Shown here: positions 1-5,580 of the stretch, one piece after another
Numbering within the stretch: position 1 is the stretch's first letter
Layout of the letters: every line of letters begins with the position of its first letter
DNA from: Pseudofrankia asymbiotica
Lineage (GTDB): Bacteria > Actinomycetota > Actinomycetes > Frankiales > Frankiaceae
NCBI RefSeq assembly: GCF_001983105.1
Contig: NZ_MOMC01000014.1
Location: 220,166 to 226,247, forward strand
Direction of reading: 5' to 3'
Length of the DNA stretch: 6,082 nucleotides
Translations under genes and position numbers: made by a program
The notes under the pieces: model-generated
Database searches by the model: none
Told to the model about the DNA's origin: nothing
The model's input: only the letters and a program-made list of their open reading frames with translations

Positions 1-475
1 CCGGGTCGTCCGGGTCGAGGCCCGCGACCTCTGCGACGATGTCGATCCCGTCCTCGGACAACGGCAGCACCCGGCCGCATGCCCCGAGCAGTTCGGCGGC
101 CAGCTCGAGCGCCGCCACCGGCGAGCCGACATGCTCGGTGAGCGCGGCCAGCACCAGGTTGCCCAGCGCGTGCCCGGCCAGCGGCCCACCGCCGGCGAAC
201 CGGCGCTGGAACACGCCGGTCCAGGTCCGTGACCACTCGTCCGAGCCGGCGAGCGCCGCCAGCGCCATCCGCAGGTCGCCGGGCGGGAGCGCGCCGAGCT
301 CATGGCGCAGCCGACCGGACGACCCGCCATCGTCACCGACCGTGACGACGGCCGTCACCCGATCGGTGATGCGGCGCAGCGCCGACAGCGACGCGGCGAG
401 GCCGTGGCCGCCACCGAACGCGACGACGGCCGGCGCGCCGGGCGCCGGGAGCTGGGCCGCCCGAACCTGCGTCAT
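1..475 (-). CDS. yvcK: YvcK/CofD-like gluconeogenesis factor (GlmR family), N-terminal part, cut by the left window edge
   Basis: Only the first 158 codons are visible, with no stop before the edge; the family is usually a little over 300 residues. The ATG at 475-473 is preceded by GGAG with a 5-nt gap. Family hallmarks, in order, are a glycine-rich nucleotide-binding loop FGGGHGL (residues 20-26), VTVGDDGGSSGRLR (44-57), LPPGDLRMAL (63-72), and GHALGNLVLAAL about 20-30 residues further on. It resembles the CofD 2-phospho-lactate transferase fold. In Bacillus and mycobacteria, YvcK/GlmR/CuvA binds UDP-sugars and supports peptidoglycan precursor supply and growth on gluconeogenic carbon; that role is carried over by homology. 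It follows rapZ by 40 nt and is almost certainly co-transcribed with it. In actinobacteria the next gene is normally whiA, expected beyond the left edge. Identity is secure; the exact biochemical role here is inferred. Confidence 0.93.
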   Translation of the reverse strand, partial: MTQVRAAQLPAPGAPAVVAFGGGHGLAASLSALRRITDRVTAVVTVGDDGGSSGRLRHELGALPPGDLRMALAALAGSDEWSRTWTGVFQRRFAGGGPLAGHALGNLVLAALTEHVGSPVAALELAAELLGACGRVLPLSEDGIDIVAEVAGLDPDDP

Positions 476-515
476 GGGATCTCCGGCACGTCGTGGGAGT
501 GATGGAGCACGGGCG

Positions 516-1397
516 TCACTCCCGGCCCAGGTCGCGGTGCACGATCTGGACGCCGACGCCGGTCGCGGCGAGCCGCGCGGCGAGCTCCTCGGCGACGGCG
601 ACGCTGCGGTGCCGCCCGCCGGTGCAGCCGACGGCGAGGGTCAGGTACCGCTTGCCCTCGCGCAGGTACCCCTCGCCGACGAGGCGCAGCAGCTCGGCGT
701 ACCGGTCGACGAACTCCTTGGCGCCCGGCTGGTCGAGGACATAGTCGCGCACCTGGGGGTCGCGGCCGGTGAACGGCCGCAGCGCCTCCACCCAGTGCGG
801 GTTGGCCAGGAAGCGGCAGTCGGCGACCAGGTCCGCGTCCAGCGGCAGCCCATAGCGGTAGCCGAACGAGATGACCGTGGCGTTGAGCCGGTTGCCACCC
901 GGCTGCCCGAACGCCGCGTCGATCTTCGAGCGCAGCTCGTGGACGTTGAGGTCGGTGGTGTCGAGCACCAGGTCGGCCTCGCCGCGCAGCTCGGCGAGCA
1001 GCGCCCGCTCCCGGCTGATGCCGTCGACGACCCGGCCGTCGCCCTGCAACGGGTGCGGGCGGCGGACGTGGTCGAACCGGCGGATCAGCGCGTCGTCGCT
1101 GGCCTCCAGGAACAGCACCCGCGGCCGGGTGCCGGCGGCGTCGAGCGCGTCCAGTGCCGCCCGCAGGTCGGCGAAGAACGCGCGCCCGCGCACGTCGACG
1201 ACGACCGCGATCCGGCTCACGCCGCCGCCGGAGCGCCGGCCCAGCTCGGCCATCGTCGACAGCAGCGCCGGTGGCAGGTTGTCGACGACGAACCAGCCCA
1301 GGTCCTCCAGGCACTTGGCCGCGGTGCTGCGGCCGGCGCCGGACAGCCCGGTGATGATCGCGAGATCCAGCGGCCCGCTGGGTGCGGCGGTGGTCAC
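516..1397 (-). CDS. rapZ: RapZ/YvcJ family P-loop nucleotide-binding protein
   Basis: The protein has 293 residues, the usual family length. The start is a GTG at 1397-1395 whose GTGA also contains the uvrC stop (4-nt overlap). A strong ribosome site AAGGGGG (1412-1406) lies 8 nt upstream inside the uvrC end, indicating translational coupling. The N-terminal P-loop is GLSGAGRST (17-25), with Arg23 where other phyla have Lys; the same R occurs in the mycobacterial homologue as I recall it. Then come [12 protein letters not shown] (32-43), a Walker B-like strand RVLFLEAS (93-100) and DTTDLNV (146-152). The C-terminal domain has [13 protein letters not shown] (177-189), RFLANPHW (195-202) and the signature [11 protein letters not shown] (256-266). 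In E. coli, RapZ binds GlcN6P and the small RNAs GlmY/GlmZ through this domain; those RNAs are not known in actinobacteria, so the ligand here is open. In Bacillus, YvcJ hydrolyses nucleotides. Confidence 0.95.
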   Translation of the reverse strand: MTTAAPSGPLDLAIITGLSGAGRSTAAKCLEDLGWFVVDNLPPALLSTMAELGRRSGGGVSRIAVVVDVRGRAFFADLRAALDALDAAGTRPRVLFLEASDDALIRRFDHVRRPHPLQGDGRVVDGISRERALLAELRGEADLVLDTTDLNVHELRSKIDAAFGQPGGNRLNATVISFGYRYGLPLDADLVADCRFLANPHWVEALRPFTGRDPQVRDYVLDQPGAKEFVDRYAELLRLVGEGYLREGKRYLTLAVGCTGGRHRSVAVAEELAARLAATGVGVQIVHRDLGRE

Positions 1398-3724
1398 GGC
1401 GTGGTCCCCCTTGTCACGGCGTGCTCTCCCTCTGTCGTCAAGCTCTCTGTGGTCAGGCCCTCTGTCGTTGCGTTCTCCGTCGTCGAGTTCTCCGTCGTCG
1501 AGTTCTCCGTCGTCGAGTTCTCCGTCGTCGAGTTCTCCGTCGTCGGGTTCTCCGTCGTCGGGTTCTCCGTCAGGACCTCGCCCGTGAGCGGGTCGACCGC
1601 CGGCGCGGGCGCGGCGGGCGCCCCGGGGGCGCTGCGCGCGAGCGCCGCGACGACGGCCGCGGCGGTGCGCGGGCCGATCCCGGGCACGCCGGCGATCTCC
1701 TCGACGCTCGCCGCGCGCAGCTTCGCGACCGAGCCGAACGTGCGCAGCAGCGCCTTGCGCCTGGTCTCGCCGAGTCCCGGCACGCCGTCCAGCAGCGACG
1801 CCGTCATCGACGTGGACCGCTTCTGCCGGTGGTAGGTGATCGCGAACCGGTGGGCCTCGTCCCGCACCCGCTGCAGCAGGTAGAGCCCCTCGCTGGTGCG
1901 CGGCAGGATGACCGGGTCCGGGTCGTCCGGCAGCCAGACCTCCTCCAGGCGCTTGGCGAGCCCACACAGGGCGACCCCGCCGGGCCCCGACTCGATCCCC
2001 AGGTCCGCCAGCGCCCGCGCCGCCGCCGCCACCTGCGGCGGCCCACCGTCGACGACGACCAGGTTCGGCGGGTAGGCGAACCTGCGGGGCCGTCCGTCCA
2101 CCACCAGCGACTCCCCGGCGGGCGGCTCGCCCGTGCCCAGGGTTCCTGCCGTATCGGCTCCGCCGATCCGGGAGGTCAGCGCTCCCCCGCCGTCCTCGAC
2201 CGCCAGGCCGCCAGGCTCGGCTGACCCGGCCGGCTCGGCCTCGCCTCGGGCGTCCTCCTCCGCGCCGGGCAGCTCGCCAGTACGCGACCTTTCCGCCAGG
2301 TACCGGCTGAACCGTCGGCCGACCGTCTCGTACATGCTCGCGACGTCGTCCTGACCGGCGACTCCCCGAATGGAGAAACGCCGGTACTCGGACTTACGGG
2401 GCAGCCCGTCCTCGAAGACGACCATGCTCGCCACGACGTTGGTGCCCTGGGTGTTCGAGATGTCGAAGCACTCGATCCGCAGCGGCGCGTCGGCGAGGCC
2501 GAGCGCCTCCTGCAGCTCGGCGAGGGCGCGGCTACGCGCCGTCAGGTCGCTCGCGCGCCGGGTGCGGTGCAGCATGAGCGCCTGTCTGGCGTTGCGCTCC
2601 ACGGTCTCGAACAGCGTCCGCTTGTCGCCGCGGCGCGGGACGCGCACCTCGACCCGTCCGCCGCGGTACCGGCCGAGCAGCTCGGCCACCGCCTCGGCGT
2701 CGGTCGGCAGCTCCGGGACGAGGACCTCCCGCGGGATGTCGGCCCGCCCCTCGCCGCCACCCACCGGGGCGGCGTCGCCGACGTCCTTGTCCCCCAGGTA
2801 CTCCTGGGTGAGGAACTGCTCGACGAGGTCGGGGGTGCCGACGTCCGCCAGCTTGTCGACGACCCAGCCGCGCTGGCCGCGGACCCTGCCGTCGCGCACG
2901 TAGAAGACCTGGACCGCCGCCTCCAGCTCGTCGTCGGCGAACGCGACGACGTCGGCGTCGGTTCCGTCGGGCAGCACGACGGCCTGCTTCTCCATCGCGC
3001 GGCGCAGCGCGCCGGCGTCGTCGCGCAGCCGCGCGGCCCGCTCGTAGTCCTGCGCGTCGGCGGCGTCCCGCATCTCCTTCTCCAGCCGGCGCAGGAACCT
3101 GCCGGTCTGGCCGCCCATGAAGTCGCAGAAGTCCTCGACGATCTGGCGGTGCTCGTCCGCGGTGACCCGGCCGACGCAGGGCGCGCTGCAGCGGTCGATA
3201 TAGCCGAGCAGGCATGGCCGGCCGACCTGCCCGGCACGCTTGAAGACGCCGGCGGAGCAGGTGCGCGCGGGGAACACCCGCAGCAGCAGGTCCAGCGTCT
3301 CCCTGATGGCCCAGGCGTGCGCGTAGGGGCCGAAGTAGCGGACACCCTTGCGCTTCGGCCCGCGCATGACCTGGAGTCGCGGGAACTCCTCCTGCAGCGT
3401 CACAGCGAGACTCGGGTAGCTCTTGTCGTCGCGGTAGCGGACGTTGAACCGCGGGTCGTACTCCTTGATCCAGGTGTACTCCAGCGCGAGCGCCTCGACC
3501 TCGGTGGACACGATGGTCCACTCGACGGCGCTCGCGGTGGTGACCATCGTGCGGGTGCGGGGATGCAGCGCATAGACGTCGGTGAAGTAGTTGGCGAGCC
3601 GGGCGCGCAGGTTCTTGGCCTTGCCGACGTAGAGGACGCGGCCATGAGGATCCCGGAAGCGGTACACGCCCGGGGTCTCGGGGATCGAGCCCGGCGCGGG
3701 TCGGTAGGACGCCGGATCAGCCAT
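1394..3724 (-). CDS. uvrC: UvrC, excinuclease ABC endonuclease subunit, with repeat-bearing C-terminal tail
   Basis: UvrC makes the 3' and 5' incisions in nucleotide excision repair after UvrB is loaded at damage. The 776 residues contain a GIY-YIG nuclease domain (GVY 19-21, YVG 32-34, Arg40, and the E-A-L-x-L-E segment 77-82). Four cysteines C156, C171, C179 and C183 match the Fe-S ligands known in E. coli UvrC. A UVR domain for UvrB contact follows (about 208-245). The RNase H-like nuclease has the triad Asp421 (CFDIS), Asp559 (VVVDGG) and His625 (DEAHRFA), and two helix-hairpin-helix motifs lie at 646-694. The start is secure: an in-frame TAG sits four codons upstream and residues 1-23 align with Streptomyces UvrC (MADP...YRP...PGVY). 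No Shine-Dalgarno is visible. Unusual features are a roughly 60-residue Gly/Glu/Ala-rich insertion in the nuclease domain (484-545) and a disordered repeat tail (718-767). The protein is longer than typical UvrC (about 600-700 residues). Confidence 0.98.
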   Translation of the reverse strand: MADPASYRPAPGSIPETPGVYRFRDPHGRVLYVGKAKNLRARLANYFTDVYALHPRTRTMVTTASAVEWTIVSTEVEALALEYTWIKEYDPRFNVRYRDDKSYPSLAVTLQEEFPRLQVMRGPKRKGVRYFGPYAHAWAIRETLDLLLRVFPARTCSAGVFKRAGQVGRPCLLGYIDRCSAPCVGRVTADEHRQIVEDFCDFMGGQTGRFLRRLEKEMRDAADAQDYERAARLRDDAGALRRAMEKQAVVLPDGTDADVVAFADDELEAAVQVFYVRDGRVRGQRGWVVDKLADVGTPDLVEQFLTQEYLGDKDVGDAAPVGGGEGRADIPREVLVPELPTDAEAVAELLGRYRGGRVEVRVPRRGDKRTLFETVERNARQALMLHRTRRASDLTARSRALAELQEALGLADAPLRIECFDISNTQGTNVVASMVVFEDGLPRKSEYRRFSIRGVAGQDDVASMYETVGRRFSRYLAERSRTGELPGAEEDARGEAEPAGSAEPGGLAVEDGGGALTSRIGGADTAGTLGTGEPPAGESLVVDGRPRRFAYPPNLVVVDGGPPQVAAAARALADLGIESGPGGVALCGLAKRLEEVWLPDDPDPVILPRTSEGLYLLQRVRDEAHRFAITYHRQKRSTSMTASLLDGVPGLGETRRKALLRTFGSVAKLRAASVEEIAGVPGIGPRTAAAVVAALARSAPGAPAAPAPAVDPLTGEVLTENPTTENPTTENSTTENSTTENSTTENSTTENATTEGLTTESLTTEGEHAVTRGTTP
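1427..1571. repeat. 15-bp tandem repeat array inside the 3' end of uvrC
   Basis: Plus-strand unit gttctccgtcgtcga. Four identical copies occupy 1472-1531, two copies with a last-base change (a to g) occupy 1532-1561, and a 9-nt partial copy follows. Three decayed copies (about 10 of 15 matching) lie at 1427-1471. The unit is a multiple of three, so each copy adds one pentapeptide (TTENS type) to UvrC without shifting frame. The identical core with decayed edges is the pattern expected of slippage or unequal exchange. The array also keeps the other frames open, producing spurious long open frames across it. It lies about 30 nt upstream of the rapZ start, so copy-number change alters UvrC length but not rapZ coupling. 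Confidence 0.95.
2093..2275 (-). other. Enlarged low-complexity linker within the UvrC RNase H-like domain
   Basis: Codes for UvrC residues 484-544, between the conserved [10 protein letters not shown] block and the [14 protein letters not shown] block. The Streptomyces protein, as I recall it, has about 20 residues here; this one has about 60, rich in Gly, Glu, Ala and Pro. It separates catalytic Asp421 from Asp559. It is probably a disordered surface loop, since the catalytic blocks on both sides are intact and in frame. Confidence 0.7.
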
Positions 3725-3934
3725 AGGTCGAGCCTACGGCGACCCGGGTCACGGTCAGACAGCGCCTCCACGTAACTATTTCATCACGCAGAGCGTTGAT
3801 ACCCGCCTAGGGGTGCCCCACCAACCCGACCGTTCCGTGGCCTTACCGTGTCTCGCGCACGGCGGTCCGACCCCTCACAGCCCTGTGAAGTCCCTCGCGC
3901 GCCGAGTTCCTGAGGCTCACGTGCGTCGCGACGC

Positions 3935-3972
3935 CCGTCCGCCGCGCCGCCGTTTCCTGGCGCGGCGGACGG
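3935..3972. repeat. Perfect 14-bp GC-rich inverted repeat (stem-loop)
   Basis: The left arm ccgtccgccgcgcc (3935-3948) is the exact reverse complement of ggcgcggcggacgg (3959-3972), with a 10-nt loop containing the only T run. No T tract follows on either strand, so it is not a classic intrinsic terminator, though actinobacteria also use tail-less hairpins. It sits 211 nt upstream of the uvrC start, between divergent genes, where no coding terminator is needed. It may belong to an untranslated leader or a small RNA, or be an extragenic palindrome. Confidence 0.85.
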
Positions 3973-4029
3973 CGCGGCGCGCGCCCGGACGAGCGGCCAC
4001 GACCCGCGAGAGCCAGGTCAGCACGGCGA

Positions 4030-4135
4030 ACGGCGCGCCAGTGCCGGCAAACAGCTACAGGCATGTGGCTGCCGATCGCACTAGTCGGCGCCGTCGTCCC
4101 GCCCGGCAGGGCCACCCGCACGGCCCTGTTTCTTT
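4030..4135 (+). ncRNA. Candidate structured small RNA or attenuator ending in an intrinsic terminator
   Basis: Positions 4030-4094 fold as one long bulged hairpin of about 23 pairs. Segments are 4030-4032 with 4092-4094, 4035-4039 with 4087-4091, 4040-4044 with 4078-4082, 4045-4048 with 4071-4074, and 4053-4058 with 4065-4070 around the loop aggcat. One pair (4056/4067) is G-T. After 12 nt a separate terminator hairpin follows. The pairing was found by eye and is seen directly in the sequence; transcription is inferred. I recognise no known riboswitch or sRNA family. No promoter is evident, so the 5' end is uncertain and may lie further left. No open frame of interest follows before 4599, which favours an independent small RNA, but a leader of the SsgA-like gene is possible. 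Confidence 0.45.
4107..4135 (+). terminator. Intrinsic (Rho-independent) terminator, plus strand
   Basis: The arms cagggcc (4107-4113) and ggccctg (4122-4128) form a perfect 7-bp stem with an 8-nt loop, followed at once by TTTCTTT (4129-4135). Such a T tract is rare in DNA this GC-rich. The opposite strand has no T tract after the stem, so the orientation is plus. There is no protein gene immediately upstream on this strand, implying that it ends a non-coding transcript. Confidence 0.7.
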
Positions 4136-4175
4136 ACCGCCCTTTCCCCACCTGTCCAGGCGCGAGCGAGGCCCA

Positions 4176-4206
4176 CCACGTATCGTGGACGTAGCGTGCT
4201 TGCACG
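4176..4206. promoter_or_regulatory. Two adjacent short dyads, possible operator region
   Basis: The dyads are ccacg-tat-cgtgg (4176-4188) and cgtgc-tt-gcacg (4195-4206), with centres about 18 bp apart. A TANNNT-type hexamer TAGCGT (4192-4197) overlaps the second, but no matching -35 is visible. This could be a regulator binding site upstream of the SsgA-like gene, although its start is nearly 400 nt away. Short dyads arise by chance in GC-rich DNA, so support is weak. Confidence 0.2.
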
Positions 4207-4500
4207 AGTGCGCGCCGCCGCTGGGGGGTGGTGGCGCGAAGCATGACCGGCGTTGTCGCCGGGCGGATGGCGCTGTCGCCGCGAGGTTTATGGCAGTGGG
4301 GCCGGAAGGCACGCGGCGGTATCGCCATACCGCGCACGACGGCAAGGCCGCATCACCGCAAGGGTGCACGGCTGTAGGGGCGCATCCGCTGTCGGGGACC
4401 TCCCGCGAGAGCGCCACCAGGAAGACAGCACAGCGGCGATGACGCCGCGGGGCGCGGCTGCCTGTCGGCAAGCCGTCCGCACTCGGCTGGCACCTGGGAC

Positions 4501-4560
4501 GCGACGCTGCGACCCTCAAATCAGCAACCGGGAAACCTGGCTGCTGGGAGAAAGCGTCGC
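4501..4560 (+). promoter_or_regulatory. Nested stem-loop, candidate structured 5' leader of the SsgA-like gene
   Basis: The outer arms gcgacgct (4501-4508) and agcgtcgc (4553-4560) are perfect 8-bp complements. Inside, cagca (4522-4526) pairs with tgctg (4542-4546), then after one mismatch ccggg (4528-4532) pairs with cctgg (4536-4540, one G-T) around the triloop aaa. The structure ends 22 nt before the ribosome site of the SsgA-like gene. The left internal loop contains ccctc (4513-4517), complementary to gaggg (4586-4590) within that ribosome site, which would permit occlusion. It does not match a riboswitch consensus I know. Whether it is transcribed is unknown. Confidence 0.4.
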
Positions 4561-4581
4561 CGTGGGCCTGGCAGGCGCCTC

Positions 4582-4590
4582 AAGGGAGGG
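4582..4590 (+). promoter_or_regulatory. Ribosome binding site fixing the GTG start of the SsgA-like gene
   Basis: AAGGGAGGG lies 8 nt before GTG 4599-4601, a strong Shine-Dalgarno at good spacing. It decides this start. Confidence 0.85.
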
Positions 4591-4598
4591 ACCCACCC

Positions 4599-5012
4599 GT
4601 GCAGGGTCTGGACGTCAGCACCGAGTTCGTCGTCGACGACGCGTCGACGAGCGGGCGGGTCACTGTCCTCGTGGTCACCTGGCGTGCCTGCGACCCGCTG
4701 GCCGTCGGCATCGCTCTGGTCTCCCGACCTGACCACCCGGCGCTGCCACAGGGCAACTGGGTAGCCCCACGGGACGCGCTGCGCACCGGGCTGGAGAAGC
4801 CCACCGGTGACGGCGACGTGCGCTTCACCCCCGACACGCACCGCGCCGAGGTACAGCTGGAGCTCACCGACGGCGCCTCGCACTCGACCGTCGTCCTCGG
4901 CGCCGAACCGCTGCGCGACTTCCTGGAGCGCACCGAGCGGGTCGTCCCCGCCGGGCAGGAGCACCCCGAGCGCGAGCTCGACGCCGTCCTCGAAGAGCTT
5001 CTCCGCGCCTGA
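4599..5012 (+). CDS. SsgA-family sporulation / cell-division regulator (SALP)
   Basis: The 137-residue protein has the usual length for this family, whose members control septation and spore maturation in Streptomyces; SsgB, for example, helps place FtsZ with SsgA. It is small, cytosolic and without membrane segments. Conserved features visible are CDPLAV (31-36), W54 followed by RDAL (58-61), GLEKPTGDGDVR (64-75), a strand EVQLEL (84-89), a strand VVLG (98-101), DFLERTERVVPAGQE (107-121) and a leucine-rich C-terminal helix to L135. These match the SsgB-like pattern DP-AV, W-x(3)-RDLL-x-GL-x-P-x-G-x-GDVR and FL-x-RT-x(3)-VP-x-G-x-E. I do not assign it to a named member (ssgA, B, D and so on). 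The Nudix gene follows 13 nt downstream on the same strand, so they are probably co-transcribed. Confidence 0.88.
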   Translation: MQGLDVSTEFVVDDASTSGRVTVLVVTWRACDPLAVGIALVSRPDHPALPQGNWVAPRDALRTGLEKPTGDGDVRFTPDTHRAEVQLELTDGASHSTVVLGAEPLRDFLERTERVVPAGQEHPERELDAVLEELLRA

Positions 5013-5025
5013 CCGGCCATCGTCA

Positions 5026-5580
5026 GTGACGACCACGGACGGCCCGGCGGCGGACGAGGACCGGCGCCCCACCTCACGGTCGCGGTCGAGCCGCGGCCCG
5101 TCACGGCTGACCTGCCTCGGGCCGACGGCTCAGCCGGCGTTCGACGCGGTGACGAGCGCCTCGGTGGTCGCGGTGGCCGATGACGGACGGCTGGTGCTCG
5201 CGGACCTCGCGCGCGGGCTCGACCTGCCCGGTGGCCACGTCCAGTGGCGCGACACGTCGCCTGAGGAGACAGCCCGCCGCGAGACCCTCGAGGAGATCAG
5301 GGCCGAACTGGGCAGCCTGACGCCGGTCGAGGTCATCGAGTCGGACCACTTCGGCCCGGACGACCTGACCTATATGATCATCTACGTCGCCCGGATCCGC
5401 CGTCTGCTCCCCTGGGCGGACGGCCACGAGTCAGCGGGCCGGGTCATCCTGTCGCCCACCGAGTTCCTGGCCGCCTACCGCGGCACGCGCCCCGGCCTGA
5501 TGCGCCACCTCGTCTCCTCCGCCCTCACCGCGCTGACCGCCGGTCAGCGGGCCCCTGAGGGGGCATCGGAGCCGGGCTAG
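5026..5580 (+). CDS. Nudix (MutT-like) hydrolase domain protein
   Basis: From GTG 5026 the product is 184 residues. The Nudix box lies at about 69-96: PGGHVQW then D76, with RRETLEE holding Arg85, Glu86, Glu89 and Glu90, the metal-binding core. Against G-x5-E-x7-RE-U-x-EE-x-G-U it deviates in having Asp76 for the first Glu, one extra residue before RE, and Arg92 for the Gly after EE. Flanking strands [19 protein letters not shown] (42-60) and [11 protein letters not shown] fit the fold. The family hydrolyses nucleoside diphosphates linked to another moiety; the substrate cannot be told. The start is uncertain: no Shine-Dalgarno precedes 5026, residues 1-30 are Arg/Ser-rich and unconserved-looking, and GTG 5149 is an alternative that would begin right at the domain. 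It converges on uvrB and shares CTAG with it at the stops. Confidence 0.85.
   Translation: MTTTDGPAADEDRRPTSRSRSSRGPSRLTCLGPTAQPAFDAVTSASVVAVADDGRLVLADLARGLDLPGGHVQWRDTSPEETARRETLEEIRAELGSLTPVEVIESDHFGPDDLTYMIIYVARIRRLLPWADGHESAGRVILSPTEFLAAYRGTRPGLMRHLVSSALTALTAGQRAPEGASEPG
5531..5564 (-). terminator. Tandem hairpins at the uvrB/Nudix convergence, likely uvrB terminator
   Basis: The first element (5531-5549) is a perfect 9-bp inverted repeat, cgctgaccg and cggtcagcg, about a single central base. The second (5551-5564) has a 5-bp stem gcccc/ggggc with loop tgag. Both lie inside the last codons of the Nudix gene and begin 12 nt beyond the uvrB stop in the minus direction, which is where a uvrB terminator should be. 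There is no T tract, so this would be a tail-less actinobacterial type. For the plus strand it lies before the stop codon, so efficient termination there is unlikely. Confidence 0.5.

Larger units (their letters stand above)
3725..4598. other. 874-bp divergent intergenic region, no supported protein gene, several RNA-like structures
   Basis: Lies between the divergent starts of uvrC (minus) and the SsgA-like gene (plus). Open frames here encode Arg/Pro/His-rich sequences with no recognisable domain, so I read it as non-coding. An AT-richer patch at about 3772-3803 is the best place for a uvrC promoter, but I find no convincing -35/-10 pair. A 10-bp palindrome gacccgggtc lies at 3741-3750. The structured elements are listed separately: hairpin 3935-3972, structured RNA plus terminator 4030-4135, dyads 4176-4206, a 7-bp stem with 4-nt loop at 4316-4333, a 6-bp stem with 4-nt loop at 4433-4448, and nested stems 4501-4560. 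No tRNA was recognised and no actinobacterial LexA box (GAAC-N4-GTTC) was seen near uvrC. Confidence 0.75.

Noticed and set aside
1427..1571. CRISPR array
   Set aside because: Units are contiguous 15-mers without spacers and lie in frame within uvrC.
39..1835. Long plus-strand open frame opposite yvcK, rapZ and uvrC
   Set aside because: It is antisense to three clear genes and arises from GC-rich codon bias and the 15-bp repeat, which is open in other frames. Its product shows no domain.
516..1967. RapZ with a roughly 190-residue N-terminal extension
   Set aside because: The frame is open upstream only because it overlaps uvrC and the repeat. The GTG at 1397 has a strong ribosome site and gives the normal family length.
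3725..3850. SOS (LexA) box controlling uvrC
   Set aside because: No GAAC-N4-GTTC type palindrome was found by eye upstream of uvrC.
3813..4442. Plus-strand protein of 209 residues in the intergenic region
   Set aside because: Arg/Pro-rich composition, no domain, no ribosome site, and it crosses the hairpins and terminator.
4055..4519. Minus-strand protein of 154 residues in the intergenic region
   Set aside because: Low-complexity Arg/Pro/Ser-rich sequence without a recognisable domain or ribosome site, in a frame conflicting with the structured elements.
4501..4560. SAH, c-di-GMP or c-di-AMP riboswitch
   Set aside because: Short resemblances only (such as gcgacgctgcgacc); the remaining conserved boxes of those families are missing.
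4807..5580. Nudix protein starting at ATG 4807
   Set aside because: This start would overlap 206 nt of the SsgA-like gene and add Ser/Pro/Arg-rich residues typical of out-of-frame GC-rich sequence. GTG 5026 or 5149 is more plausible.
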